Positions 22,643 through 33,125 of a DNA stretch of 64,000 nt are shown piece by piece. Location of the stretch: NCBI GenBank assembly GCA_016271365.2, contig JADMNL010000028.1, forward strand, positions 52,532,001 through 52,596,000. The letters run 5' to 3'. A program made the position numbers and the translations under genes. The notes under the pieces were generated by a model. That model made no database searches. It was not told the DNA's origin and saw nothing but the letters and a program-made list of their open reading frames with translations. Origin of the DNA: Neoceratodus forsteri (Eukaryota; Chordata; Ceratodontiformes; Ceratodontidae). Position 1 is the first letter of the stretch, and each line of letters opens with the position of its first letter.

Positions 22643-22836
22643 CATTTATTTTTATTTTATTTTATTTTTTTTACCAGCAGAGACACACTGAGCTGAAAGC
22701 TTGTTTAGAGGTGTGACCTGGGAGCACAAAGAAGTTAAATGATTTGCTCAGTGAGTGCAAGTGGGGGCTGTGGGATTCAAACCCAGGTCTCCAAGTTTGC
22801 AGCTCAGAGCCTTAAACCACTGCACTATACTGCCTC
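22643..22836 (-). mobile_element. tRNA-derived SINE resembling MIR
   Basis: Read on the minus strand it starts 'ggcagtatagtgcagtggtt'. This holds a good pol III A box (TAGTGCAGTGG). A B box (GGGTTTGAATCCC) lies about 35 nt further on. The body includes 'cacttgcactcactgagcaa' and 'atcatttaacttctttgtg', the arrangement familiar from MIR-type SINEs. It ends in an A/T-rich (TAAAA)n tail at 22643-22672. Confidence 0.7.
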
Positions 22837-23039
22837 CTTTGCTGCTGAAGGGCCCATTATAATTCCCAGAGCACACCAAGAAATACCCTGTAGGGACATG
22901 CTAATTCAGTACATCCTCAAATGAGGTATTACTACATATCCAAGCTAACTCATATCATAAACATGAATCTAAATGAAGAACTGCATTGGTAGACATTGCT
23001 GTGAGAAATCAGTACTTTTCTAGATCTTTGCTGTCCATT

Positions 23040-23660
23040 AGGGGAGGCTGTTCAAAATGATTACACAGTGATCAGTGCAAATGAATGAGACTCAGTGATA
23101 GATCCTGGGCAGTCTGCACCTCGATTGGCTTGCATATAGACATCTGAGAAATAAAGTACATTACAGATCTCCAAACAGCAGCATGCTGGCAACCCTGGTT
23201 GGCGCTCCAAGCCCAGGTACCAGAAGCAAAGGCCAGCAGGAAGGTATTTCCAAGCATCCAATGGATGCTTCCCTGCCAGGAGAGGGGGGTGGGCTCGGCT
23301 TGGGTCCCTCTGGGTGGATTGGGTCCATGCTGGGGGATGTGTGGCCTCAAAATGCCCCCACCCAAGGTTGGCCACCACCACAGGCTGAGAACATAGTGGG
23401 AGGGGTGTAGAAAAACAGAAAAGGTGCACTGGCCGCTCAGATGATGGCTGCCTGGAATCTCACTGCCAGAGCCCACTGATGGCCATCCCAGCAGCACCGA
23501 GGGCCAAGAAAGCAGGCCAGTAAGACTAATTCCCTCTGTAGGGAGGGGGACTGCCCAATGAAGGGTTACATCAGGTTACCCTTGGGTAGGCTGCAATATG
23601 GGATGGTGGGGATGGGGGTCATCCAGGCCAAGTCCAATCCTGGCAACCCGAAGGAGAGAG
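23040..23660. repeat. Repeat related to the SINE-like unit at 30.6-31.1 kb
   Basis: 'ggggactgcccaatgaaggg' followed by 'ttacatcaggttaccc' (about 23548-23583) matches 'gggaccctcccggtgaaggg' followed by 'ttatgtctgggttaccc' (about 30918-30954). Weaker similarity extends upstream. It ends where L1 ORF2 coding sequence resumes at ~23670. The overlapping open frames are not supported as genes. Confidence 0.45.
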
Positions 23661-23669
23661 CGGGCTGTG

Positions 23670-25810
23670 TGAATGGGGGGAGAATAAATAGTGCAAAAAA
23701 GAAACTCAGCTGGTTTTGTCGGTCTTCAATGAATTGAGGAATGTCAATTCCATATAAAAACAATTGCAAGGATTCTTTATAGTTATCGGATGGTGGGGGA
23801 GCGGTATATAGGTCTTGATAAAAGGTTTTAAAAATTCCTTCCATCTTATCAGGATCTGAAGTCAGGATTCCTGATCTTGGATCTGCCAAGGCAGTAATTC
23901 AACTGGTTGAATTTTGCTGTTGTAGCATCTGAGCAAGAAGCTTTCCTGCCTTATTCCCCTGGCCAATGTAAGTTACTTTCATTTTAAGCATGGAAAAATT
24001 GACTTTGTCTAACAAATAGGCAGAATATTTTGCTCTCAAAGAATGGAGCTCTGTCCAAAGGTGATCTGCTGATCCATCAGGCAACTGTGCTTCCAAATCC
24101 CTGATTCTAGACAGCCACTGCTCCACTTGGAAATGTAACTTTTCTCATTTAACTGAGGCAAGATGTATAAATTCACCTCTCCAGACTGCATTTAAAGAGC
24201 CCCAAATGATATCAGTTGCTTTAACTGAATGAGCATTTTCTTATTTATGTATTTATTTATTGAATTCTCGGATTACAACCGTTAAGCCACAAGCTCATTT
24301 ACAAAGGTTCCACTTCGGGAATAGTGGGAACGTACAATAGGAACACACAGAGTTGCTGGTACATTAAACAAGTGACAACAGTAATGAATGACAAACTACA
24401 TGGTATTGGTTTGTGACTCTGCACACAGGCTATGTTGGTACATCAGTAGTATCTAGAGAAAGAGGAGGAGCAGGGGTAGGCACAGCAATTCTTGATAGTG
24501 GAGGGATGGTAGAGGTGGTAGCTTGCGGTAACCTCCCAGCCTGGGGTCACCTACTCAGAAGGGTTGGAGAGTGGTAGGACAGAGAGTTTGGAAATTGGTT
24601 GGGGGTGGGCTGTGGACCCCAGGGGAATAGAGAGGGGTATGACTGAGTTGAGGGAGGGAGGAGGGGGTTGGGTAGAATGGGTTGGAGGGGGGAAAGTAGC
24701 AGGTTGGGCAGTGTATAAGTGCTAGGTGAAGGGGTAGCCAGAAAATGTGTTCCTGGAGGAGCTGATCAGCTGTAGCAGGTGCATGTCACTTGGCTAGACA
24801 GGTGGGATCTAAGTGCGGATTTGAATGAGCCGATTTTGCTGATGGTGGCTAGTTCAGGCAGAAGTGAGGTGAGCCATAGGGGGGCACGGTATTCAAAGGA
24901 TCGCTGACCTTGGGAAGTGTGTCGGTAAGGGATCTTGCTGGAGATGTCCTTGGATGCCCTTGTAGTCCTTGTTGGTGCTACCTGCTGTATGAGGGAGCTT
25001 GCTATACTTGCCAGGAGGTTGTAATTAGTTGATTTATATGTTTCAAAATATAGTCATCAGCAAGAAGAAAAATGTTGAGGGACCAAGTGCCAGTTCAAGG
25101 GGGTCAAATTGAGGGTGTCAAAATGATCCAGATAGGCGAATGGTCTGACAATACTCTTGGGTATATACCCACCCCATCAACTACTTAGTAAAAACAAAAT
25201 TAATTCGGGAGTATACTCAATGGGGTGGAGAATAAGAATTATATTCTTTCTCTGAGGTATGTAAGACTCTCCATGGGTCTTCCAGATCTAAACCAGAAAT
25301 AAATTCTCATAGCCCCCGCCGGTCTGGAGAGAGTCAGCCCTGTTGTTAAATGATGTATCTAGCTCATTGGAAAAAAACAAGGTTCCAATCCCTGTCCAGT
25401 AGGCAAGGGATGTCTCACATTGCCAACAATATTACTGCTAGTGGTGGAAAAAAGAAGGGGTATCTACATTCAGGCCACATATAGATCCCAGGGTAATTTC
25501 AACATTAGCTAATCTGCCCTGTACAACTATATAATGGCCCTCTGCATCATACCAGTCCTTAATCAAGGTGAAAGGGGTCGATTTATTGATTGAAATCACT
25601 ACACCTCCCTGCCTGGCACTTGATCCGGCACCAAACACCTGTTCCACCCACATTTTCTGCAGACTCATTAACTGATCCCTCAGAATGTGCATTTTCTGTA
25701 ACATTTCAGCATGAGGATTATATATTTTTAAATGTCTAAGCAAGGAATACTTTTTTGAATCATCTGTTCCCCCTTTTATATTCCAGGAAAGAATATTAAA
25801 GCTACCTATC
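23670..25810 (-). pseudogene. L1-type LINE ORF2 (endonuclease and start of RT), interrupted
   Basis: Minus-strand endonuclease sequence runs from about 25810 to 25055: LRHLKIYNPHAEMLQKMHIL, RQGGVVISINKSTPFTLI, GHYIVVQGRLANVEITLGSI, then a degraded DPWR...YSPPH block near 25.2-25.3 kb. These match the L1/Tx1 pattern (AEI.FLQETHL, RGVAILI, G.YI.V.G.L.G..ITL.NVY). The region upstream of RT follows after an inserted LINE: 24126-23899 (GQGNKAGKLLAQML) and 23889-23690 (MEGIFKTFYQDLYT). The RT palm is missing. Stops and frameshifts are frequent. The ORF1 of an L1 on the same strand lies at 31.6-32.4 kb and may be the same element, separated by later insertions. Confidence 0.75.
24232..25050 (-). mobile_element. 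5'-truncated L2-like LINE inserted in L1 ORF2
   Basis: From 25045 the minus strand encodes a LINE ORF2 C-terminus: YRHTSQGQRSFEYRAPLWLT, then ELATISKIGSFKSALRSHLS, ending in a stop near 24775. This is the QRSF.YRAP.LWN.LP.ELR...FK..LK.HL signature of jockey-superfamily LINEs. A ~530-bp 3' UTR follows, ending in 'cctttgtaaatgagcttgtg' and an (AATAAAT)n tail at ~24235. L1 coding sequence is present on both sides, so this insertion is younger than the L1. Confidence 0.75.
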
Positions 25811-26347
25811 TTAGAAGCAAGATGAAACTAGTCTAGGCTCCCTCACCTTGCAAAAGCTATAGATATATCTCCCAGCTCCCTCACACCCACTCTGCCCTTC
25901 CCTCTTCACCATCTCACCTCCTTCCCTCAAAAAGTCCTCCCCCCATCCCACACCTCCCAACCATCCCACTTTCTACCCAGGCTGAAAACCTACTCCTGAC
26001 TCAAATCCATGACATCCAGAAAGGAGCAAATCCACCTCAGTGACATAAAATCCTGCCTGCTCCACTTTCCCCAGACTAGTCTCAAATTAGATTACTCATA
26101 AGCCTGCAAAGTTTAAGCGTATTTGCTGAAGTCCCAATGTGTTCCAGCAACTCAAAAAATAATAACAACTGAGAAAGGGGCTACTGGTATAAAGCTGCCC
26201 CTCCTAAACTCCTACCAACTGGCCATTTCCCTTGGTGTACCCCCTTATTCTAAAATTAAAATGAAATGATCTTATTGGGAGGGTCTAAAAGGAGAAATAG
26301 TGGAAGGAAATTAAGAGGTAAGCCACCCCAGCCACTGTCTGCTATGT
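25811..26347. other. Unassigned, C-rich
   Basis: Mostly CT-rich on the plus strand from 25860 to 26010. No frame with recognisable motifs. Confidence 0.35.
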
Positions 26348-26351
26348 TAAG

Positions 26352-27869
26352 TGTAACCCCTCACCCCTGCCCTTTTACTAAAATGACAGGTGGCATGCTG
26401 TTGGTGTTGGCAGCAATACCTGGTGGGGACCTGGGTTCGGAGAGGATGAGGTTATCTGGCACAAGGGGACCTAGGTTTGGCTACTCTGCACAGGGGCACC
26501 CAAGTAAATCCGAACACAGGAAGCAATAACTGTAAAGTCCAGAACCAGGATTGGGATTTTTCAGTGTGGCTTTTATTCACAACAAAGCATAGATGGACCC
26601 CCAAGGGGCTACGTTTACTGATAATGCAGATTGGAGACTACCAGGTGGTCCGCTTAAAGAATGAACCAAATTTCTACTGTTTTCAGGCTCTGGACCCACC
26701 AGGCACATAGCCTGGACTTGCATGCACTTTGGATACACAGCCCAACTGGCCCGGCTCCCCTGCCGGCCACTTGACTGGCGGTCCATTTAAAGAATGAACC
26801 CAATTTACTTGTTGTGGCTCCCTACACCACTTAGAGTCTGCGACCCCTAGAGAGATTTTCTTCTTGCTTCTTCTGACTCCCATCTCACAAGGAGAGTTCT
26901 TTTCCCAAGTTGTGGCTCCCCACACCACTTAGAGTCTGCGACTCCTAGAGGGATTTTCCAATTTGCGACCCACGTCTGGGTACTTACCTCATCACTGGCC
27001 AGGTGCATGAGGCAAGTAGCAATCACAGCAGAAACCATAGAGGTGGACCTGGTTACTAAAGATGGGGTGTTCCACCCCAGCTCCCACAGCCCATACCCGC
27101 CATTTCCTGACAAACAGAAACTAAAACTTCAAATGTAGATTAAACGGTGGATGACCTGTAGCACCCCCTCTACAACATTACTTGAATCCATAAAGACTTT
27201 AGATTTTTACACTACTCCATTTGTTTGTCCTAGTACAATAGGCATCCCAAATAGTAGTTCACATCCCAGCTTTCTTCACATTTTCCAAACTGAAGAAACA
27301 TATTGTTTGCCCTCTCAAATTAGAGCAAAACACTTACCCTTTCGTTGCAGGTGCCCCACAGGCGAAATACAACTTCTTTCCTCTTGTCAGACCAAAACAG
27401 AAGCTGTAAAAAAGGCAGCTTTCTTCCTGTAGTAGAAATTAGGGGATTGCCCCTTGAATCCACAGAGGGATAATTTACTCCCCCACCGGGGGGGAAGGGG
27501 CACTGAGACCTGGACAGCGGTCTCCACCACTTGAAACTGGACACTGACCTTCTCACACAGAAGGTAAACAAAAGACACTTCCTTTCCTGCTGGCAGGCAA
27601 GCAGGAGACTTCCTTCTTACAAGGAGGTAAACAGCAAAACTGCCTTTGAAAACTCCCAACGTTCTATCTCACTCCCTATGCTGCAGATTCCAATGTGGCT
27701 TATGCAGCTGCGACAGTTCTATGGTGATGTCATCTCTCAGTCTCGGCTGTGACTGAGAACAGAGTGAGACAGTGTGAAACCCATTTAACTGGAGTTTCAC
27801 AAGCTGCCTTCCCTGCCTACCACTAGGTCTTACTGGGATTCTAGCAACCCCGAGTAACAAGGGGTTGCA
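26352..27869. mobile_element. LTR-like element 1 (TG...CA, TAAG target duplication)
   Basis: It starts TGTAACCCCTCACCCC at 26352 and ends ACAAGGGGTTGCA at 27869, so the ends are TG...CA with an inverted terminal core. It is flanked by TAAG on both sides (26348-26351 and 27870-27873). Length is 1518 bp. No gag or pol frame is present, so a solo LTR or a non-autonomous element is likely. A hairpin (gcaacccc...ggggttgc) lies at the right end. Internal tandem duplications are at 26.65-26.96 kb. Orientation is not determined. Confidence 0.6.
26649..26970. repeat. Internal duplications in LTR-like element 1
   Basis: A phrase close to GGTCCATTTAAAGAATGAAC occurs at about 26649 and 26779 (130 bp apart). 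'gttgtggctccc(t/c)acacc' plus 'acttagagtctgcgac' occurs at 26811 and 26909 (98 bp apart). Confidence 0.7.
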
Positions 27870-27873
27870 TAAG

Positions 27874-28259
27874 AAAATATAAATGTATTAACCTAAGGAG
27901 TACCTAAAAAATCTGATTGGATAGCTACAACAAAGCAGAGCATCCCTAAGCAGCAGTTTGCACTCCTTTGTACGTATAATAAACTTGTTAGTTAACCATA
28001 CTTGAGGTAAATAACTGAATGCTGCACAGTAAAAGAAAACCCACTACAACACTGAATAGCCATGTTATTGTAACCAGCATGCCAAGAGAGCATGATAATA
28101 AACCTAAACAGAATTTAATTATGATTGACAGTCCCAATAGAGTCCTCAAAAGTTCTATATAAGTCTATTTGACATATTAAAGGCATTCCCCAGCAGTAGA
28201 ATGTTGCTGACCATATTCTAAACAGCAGCTACATTTGACAACTCTTCCTTAATATTGGT
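27874..28259. other. Unassigned AT-rich spacer
   Basis: No coding or repeat feature recognised between LTR-like element 1 and the CR1 remnant. Confidence 0.4.
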
Positions 28260-28557
28260 GTATAAAGAAAAAAAGATGCCAACTCCACCAACCAGCATGG
28301 AGCTAATCCAATTAACAGAAACACTCTGGATGGGGGGGGGGTCATTCCCAGTCCTTTCATAGAAGAAAGGGTTCTGAAAGAACTCCTAAAACTGAAGGTG
28401 GACAAAGCAATGGGGCCTGACGTGATTCACCCCAGAATTCTAAAAGAATTAAAGGGAGAACTAGTAACAAATAGAAATAGGCTGTTGGTTAACTAGGATC
28501 TGCGGCTTATGCAGTAGGTAGGGAAATGGGCCGACTAGGTGGGCCAAGTGGTCCTTA
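28260..28557 (+). pseudogene. CR1 remnant: RT fragment fused to 3' end (left half)
   Basis: A plus-strand frame reads LKLKVDKAMGPDVIHPRILK and ELKGELV at about 28383-28470, the CR1 RT N-terminal block. It then jumps directly to the CR1 3' region (a 'gggaaatgggccgactaggt' phrase), so most of RT and the thumb are deleted. The 3' region is cut at 28557 by LTR-like element 2 and resumes at 30434. The same 3' region occurs inverted at 56.58-56.65 kb. Confidence 0.65.
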
Positions 28558-30433
28558 TGTAACCCCCCTACAAATGGGGGTTCCCAAAAGTCTTTCAGGA
28601 GCTTGCCTGAATGCCCAAGTCTTGGGTTCGTGTCTGAGCTGTTTAAATGTGGTTCCAAGTGAGTGCTAATTGAACCTCCACGTACTGTCTCTTTAAGAGC
28701 TGTCTGCTTGCAGACTTAATTAGTTTGTATGGGGGACTGTGTATTTAATGCTTGAATCCCACCCGAGCTGCTGCCAATTCACTCCATTTCTGCCTTCGCT
28801 ACATTTGCAGAGGGAGCCTTGTTGAAAGACATAACTGTTTGCCAGAAATCATTTAGAGTGACTGAGAAAATGTAGTTTGTCTAACCTGCCTTTATTTCAG
28901 CACGAACTGTTTCAGTGTAGCTCTTTCATTTTGGTCCTGAATTGCTGACTTGGACCAATCGGGATGATAGGGAGACCTTAAAATGGAGCCTGTGGACAAA
29001 TTGGAACCTGGACTCTCAATTTTGAGCCAGCCACAAGGGAATTGTATGAGCAGTGACTCTGGAAAATGCAGTTTTGACCTTGGCGCCTTTTTTCACCAAC
29101 AGAGGGAGTCTTATTGTGAGTGACAGCTGAACCACCCAACAGAATAGTGTGGAGCTAAAGGAAATGCCCTGCTCTGTGACTAGAAAGATTAGATCACATG
29201 ACAGTGAAGGGAGAAGGAGATCTGTGCTTCATGGTGTAGAAGTGCGAGTGAGGCCCTGAGGTTTGGCCTGCAGCTGTTGTAAGCACTAGTTCAGACAGAA
29301 TCCGACTTGTGAGGAGAAAAAAGTAAGTCTGAAAATTAGAAACCAGGCTAACCCTGTAGAAGACTGGAGAAATTGCTCGGTCTGTCAGAAACTGAAGCTG
29401 CTGTGTGTGCTCCCGGGTATTTTGCAGTAACTGTGATCGGGATCTAGGAGCAGCCTGCCTGGTATAGTACTTTCCTTTTACATATGAATGTGCGTAGTGC
29501 TTGTGAAGAATCGCTATTTCCAATCCCCTGTGCTGTGTGCTATGTGTTGAAGCTGTAAGCAAACCCCAGCTTGTCTCGGACTAAATTCGTTTGCTATCTG
29601 CTGCAGTGGGGTCCAGTCACAAGGATCTTGTCTCCATGGCCTGTTGTTCTAGCAACCCAGAAGAACATCCACCGTCCCATTCTCAGCTTGGGTATTGTGA
29701 GTACAAATCAGGGTATTCTCCTGCAGCCTGTTTTCAATTACAAAAAAAAATTACATTTTCAATTACAAGTGTGTCATCTAATTATTGTTGTTTCACTTCT
29801 TCATGGACTGAGCCATCCAGCTCTAGATTACAATTGGGTGTTGTGCATATATTTTCTTCTACAGGGCCCTGTCCATCTGTACCTGCTGGCCAAGCTAGGG
29901 CAGGGGACTTGGCTAGCTCCCCTTCAACCTGGGTACCCAGAGTGTGACTTTTCAGACCCTGTATGTGTGCACAGTACTGTGATTTAATTCTGCCAATTAA
30001 CCTGATCTCCCCCTTCCATGTTTTATTCCCCCTAAATAAACCAGATTTGATGTTAAACTTTAAACTGTCTCAAGTGTCAGTACCTACATATCAAGCATTG
30101 TATTAGTTTGTGTATGTTGATTAACCTTATTTTTCAGGGGGGCCCCCAGCGATGAACCTCAGAATCAGTCTCGAGGGTAAGTGGTACTTTATGAATGAGC
30201 AGTGTGTACATGTGGGGTATTGGGACTGTAACTTCTGTGCATTGTGTGAGCCACTAGAGGGAATAAAAAGGGCTCTCAATGTCCCAGAGAGCTGTGACCA
30301 AGCTAATTTAACCACTACAAACCCTGACTTCTAGGTGGAGGCACCCGCCATAGAACTAAGGCCCCTCAACCTGTCAGTAGTCAAGCAGACAGGGGTAGTA
30401 GCCCTTGGGATAGTGCCACCTGGGGGGGTTACA
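28558..30433. mobile_element. LTR-like element 2 (TG...CA, CTTA target duplication)
   Basis: It starts TGTAACCCCCCTAC at 28558 and ends GGGGGGGTTACA at 30433, with 12-bp inverted ends. Its 4-bp flanks are CTTA (28554-28557 and 30434-30437). The empty CR1 site 'gtccttatctgcc' is rebuilt by removing it, and it agrees with the CR1 3' end at 56.6 kb. Length is 1876 bp. A possible polyadenylation signal (ccctaaataaacc) is at ~30034. No retroviral or Gypsy protein frame is seen, so I read it as a large solo LTR or non-autonomous element, with medium certainty. Confidence 0.65.
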
Positions 30434-30490
30434 CTTATCTGCCATCAAAGTCTATGTTTCTGTGTTTCTATGTTTCTATGAGCATGCTTG
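30434..30490 (+). pseudogene. CR1 3' end (right half)
   Basis: It continues the CR1 3' region broken at 28557: 'cttatctgccatcaaagtct' followed by a (TATGTTTC)n-like tail at 30450-30480. Such octamer-type tails are typical of CR1. Confidence 0.7.
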
Positions 30491-30564
30491 TCCCATGAAA
30501 TATATATATATCTAATTGGGCCACAGACCTTTACAGGCCCTGTAACATCGAATCTTAATAATGG

Positions 30565-31100
30565 TCTGGAGTTCAGAAAGATTGATTAGATCTGTCCCGG
30601 TGGTGCAGAGGGTTGAGGCACTGGCACCTTACCTCGAACCACGCCGGTGACCTGGGTTCGGGAATGGACCTCTCCTGGGGTGGGTATTGGGATGGCGTCA
30701 TGCTGCAGCGGCCTCTGGTCGAGACCAGGAGCACTGCAGAGGTGGCATAAGGGAACAGCACAGAAAACCAAACCAAAACGCTGCATGATTAACCAGATGA
30801 TGACTGCTAGTCCACCGATGCCACCAATGCCCTGAAGGAGCCTCTCCACCTGAGCACCATCCTGGGGCCAACTAGCTGCTCTGGTCGTCTCCCTGTTGCC
30901 TTCCCCCTTGGAGGACGGGGACCCTCCCGGTGAAGGGTTATGTCTGGGTTACCCTGGGGGTGGCTGCCATGTGAGGTTGGAATCTCAGGAAGGGACAGGT
31001 GGATCAGGTGGGGCCATGGTAGCCTGAAGGAGCGGTGGGTGGTGGAGCACATAGGAGGGTTAGGGTCCCCTTTGTGTCCCCTCCAGAAATCTGTCAAATG
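30565..31100 (+). mobile_element. tRNA-headed SINE-like element
   Basis: The head 'cccggtggtgcagagggttg' holds an A-box-like TGGTGCAGAGG. A B-box-like 'tgggttcgggaatgg' follows about 45 nt on. The upstream 'gaaagattgatt' resembles the sequence preceding the SINE heads at 50.79 kb. The body (to ~31.1 kb) shares a phrase with 23.55 kb. Confidence 0.5.
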
Positions 31101-31571
31101 CTCAGGCTGGAGTTCTTCAAATAATGTAAACCATATCTCTGTATGAGCAGTCCTTCAAATTAGACACTCTGCAGATAATTCAACACAAGAAAGGGACAGA
31201 AATAAAATGTAATGGGGATCCCCGAGAGTACTTCAACTAGCCTCCCAAACAAAAAATGGTTGCCAAAAATCAAACATTAAAGTAACTAAACAGGAGCAGG
31301 TCTCAATGCTGCAACCCCACAGAGTTCTTCAAAGTTAATGCAAGATGATGCAGGAAAACTTCACCCCGAAAAAGTAAATTTTAATCAGATCTCCAAAATG
31401 GGTCAAGAATTCAGTCAAAGCAGATCAAAAAATATTTAACTTCTAGAATGCTGCACAATGTAGATTCTGGGAGGCCACATTTTATCTCACCTTGGTTGAT
31501 CTTACCAGACGGCCAGGCCGAGCTTAGGTTATAATACTTCTCATAGTTCCACAAATTAAGCACAAATATTC
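31101..31571. other. Unassigned, adjoining L1 ORF1
   Basis: No motif seen. By position it could be L1 inter-ORF sequence. Confidence 0.3.
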
Positions 31572-32400
31572 TCATTCCTCTTTGCCAAATTGTTCTGGTA
31601 ACAACTTGACCAGTTCTCCAGCTGCCTGCTGTGCTGTATCAAAATGGTATGCTCCGGGGGGGAGAGTTACCTCAAGCCGAGCAGGGTACATCATACGTTG
31701 CTTAATCGTCACTGCCCATAATTTGGACTGTAGAGGTCGATAGGCCCCTTTATCTTGTCGCACTTTGAAGGTGAGATCTGGGACCAGTCTAAGATGTTTT
31801 TCCAGACCATTCAAATTTTTCTGCCGCTCTGGCTGCTTTTAACAAATGATCACGGTCCAGATAATTGAGCGCTTTAAATATGATGGGCTGAAGTGGGTCT
31901 TCAGGGGCTGGCTTGGATCTGAGGGAACAGTGAGCATGCTCAGTCACATAGGTGGGGCCCTGTGAGCACTTTTAATAACGAAGGGGATAGCAGATGAACG
32001 CTCTTCCCCCCTGCAGTAGTACTAAATTGTTCCTCCTGGAGCGTTCCTCCAGGTCTTCCACTTTTCCTCCAGTTTTTTCATCCAGTGCACCATAGAACCA
32101 TCACCTCAGGCTCAGTTTTGTTACATCAGTCCTCCATTGATGAAATACGGGCCTCAGCATGGATCACCCGCTGTGTGACCACTGACATGTTTGGTTTCCA
32201 GTCCCTGAACTCTGAAATCAGTGCAAGCAAGGCTGTTTTGATTGTTTGCTGCTCTGTGTACATCTTCTGTTAGGTGACTAAGTAGTTGCAGATGCAAGAT
32301 CTAGTGGGCAGTTGTTCCTGCAGCGCCATTTGCCATCTAGGCCCTGCACTGCATCCTGTTCGCCCTCGGAGTCGTCAATCTGCAGAAATCCTGATCCCAG
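31572..32400 (-). pseudogene. L1 ORF1 protein fragment
   Basis: L1 ORF1 encodes a trimeric RNA-binding protein. On the minus strand a broken frame from about 32.07 kb shows a coiled-coil end (KLEEKW..L.ER). It then gives SLRSKPAPEDPLQPIIFKAL, NYLDRDHLLKAARAAEKF and, in 31814-31572, LVPDLTFKVRQDKGAYRPLQ, MMYPARLEVTLPPGAYHFDT. These match the RRM and C-terminal domains of L1 ORF1 (P..PIIVK...Y.DR..LL.AAR; YPA.L.V). Frameshifts lie near 31.82 and 32.0 kb. No ORF2 follows directly. The ORF2 piece at 23.7-25.8 kb on the same strand is a candidate partner. Confidence 0.7.
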
Positions 32401-32633
32401 TGAAATGTCTACTGCCTCTCCCATTGTCGATCGCTACTCAGGTTAGAGCTGGGAAGACTCCTAACGTAGAGTGGAAATGTCTCTGAATATGGGAAAATGA
32501 GTGAGAAATTGAGCATTTGCGGTGGAGCTTCTCAGCAGAGCAGCTACCCTCAGCAGGCATCACACGATCACCAAGCTAGGACCTTTTAAATCTAAATTCC
32601 ATACGGCCCTAGCCTCAGACAGCAACTGCGACT

Positions 32634-33125
32634 GTGAGACCTGATCCCCTCCCCATCTATTCTCCTCATATCAGCCTTCCACCTTCCTACTTGCCCTCTA
32701 GTCTTGCTCCTCTCCCCTCCCTACTTTCTGTTCTACCCCATCTCTCCTCCTCCTTTCCTTCTGATTTCCCCCCTTTCTCCCCTCCACCCCCACTGTCCTG
32801 CATCCCAGTGATACTCCTATTCCCTCATCCCCTCTCCTCTCGCACCCCTGTGTGCCTCCTCCCTGCTTTCTTCCCTTTGTTTTCCCCTTTCCACCCCCCC
32901 CTTCTCTCTGCCCCTGGCTTTCCCCATGCTCTCCCATCCTTCCACCCCCACTCCTCTCTGCCCATGGTCATCCTTTGCCCCTCCCTTGCCCTCTTGGCCC
33001 TCCCTCCCCATTTTCTCATTTCCAACCCACCCCACCTCCCTCTATTTTCTTTTTGTTCACTGTCTCCCATATTTGACTTGTGTTTGCCTCCCTTCCATCC
33101 TGGTAAATCACCCCCCCCCCAGGCT
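32634..33125 (+). repeat. ~490-bp pyrimidine-rich tract
   Basis: The plus strand is almost wholly C and T (repeats such as cctcccc, ctcccct, ttcccc), ending in a C-run at ~33110-33120. Open frames on both strands here are compositional. It may be the 3' UTR of the LINE that ends at 33640, because the LINE at 24.3-24.8 kb is also CT-rich in the same relative place. Confidence 0.7.

Noticed and set aside
22643..22836. A functional tRNA gene (A and B boxes present)
   Set aside because: No cloverleaf or acceptor stem is visible, and an A/T-rich tail marks it as a SINE.
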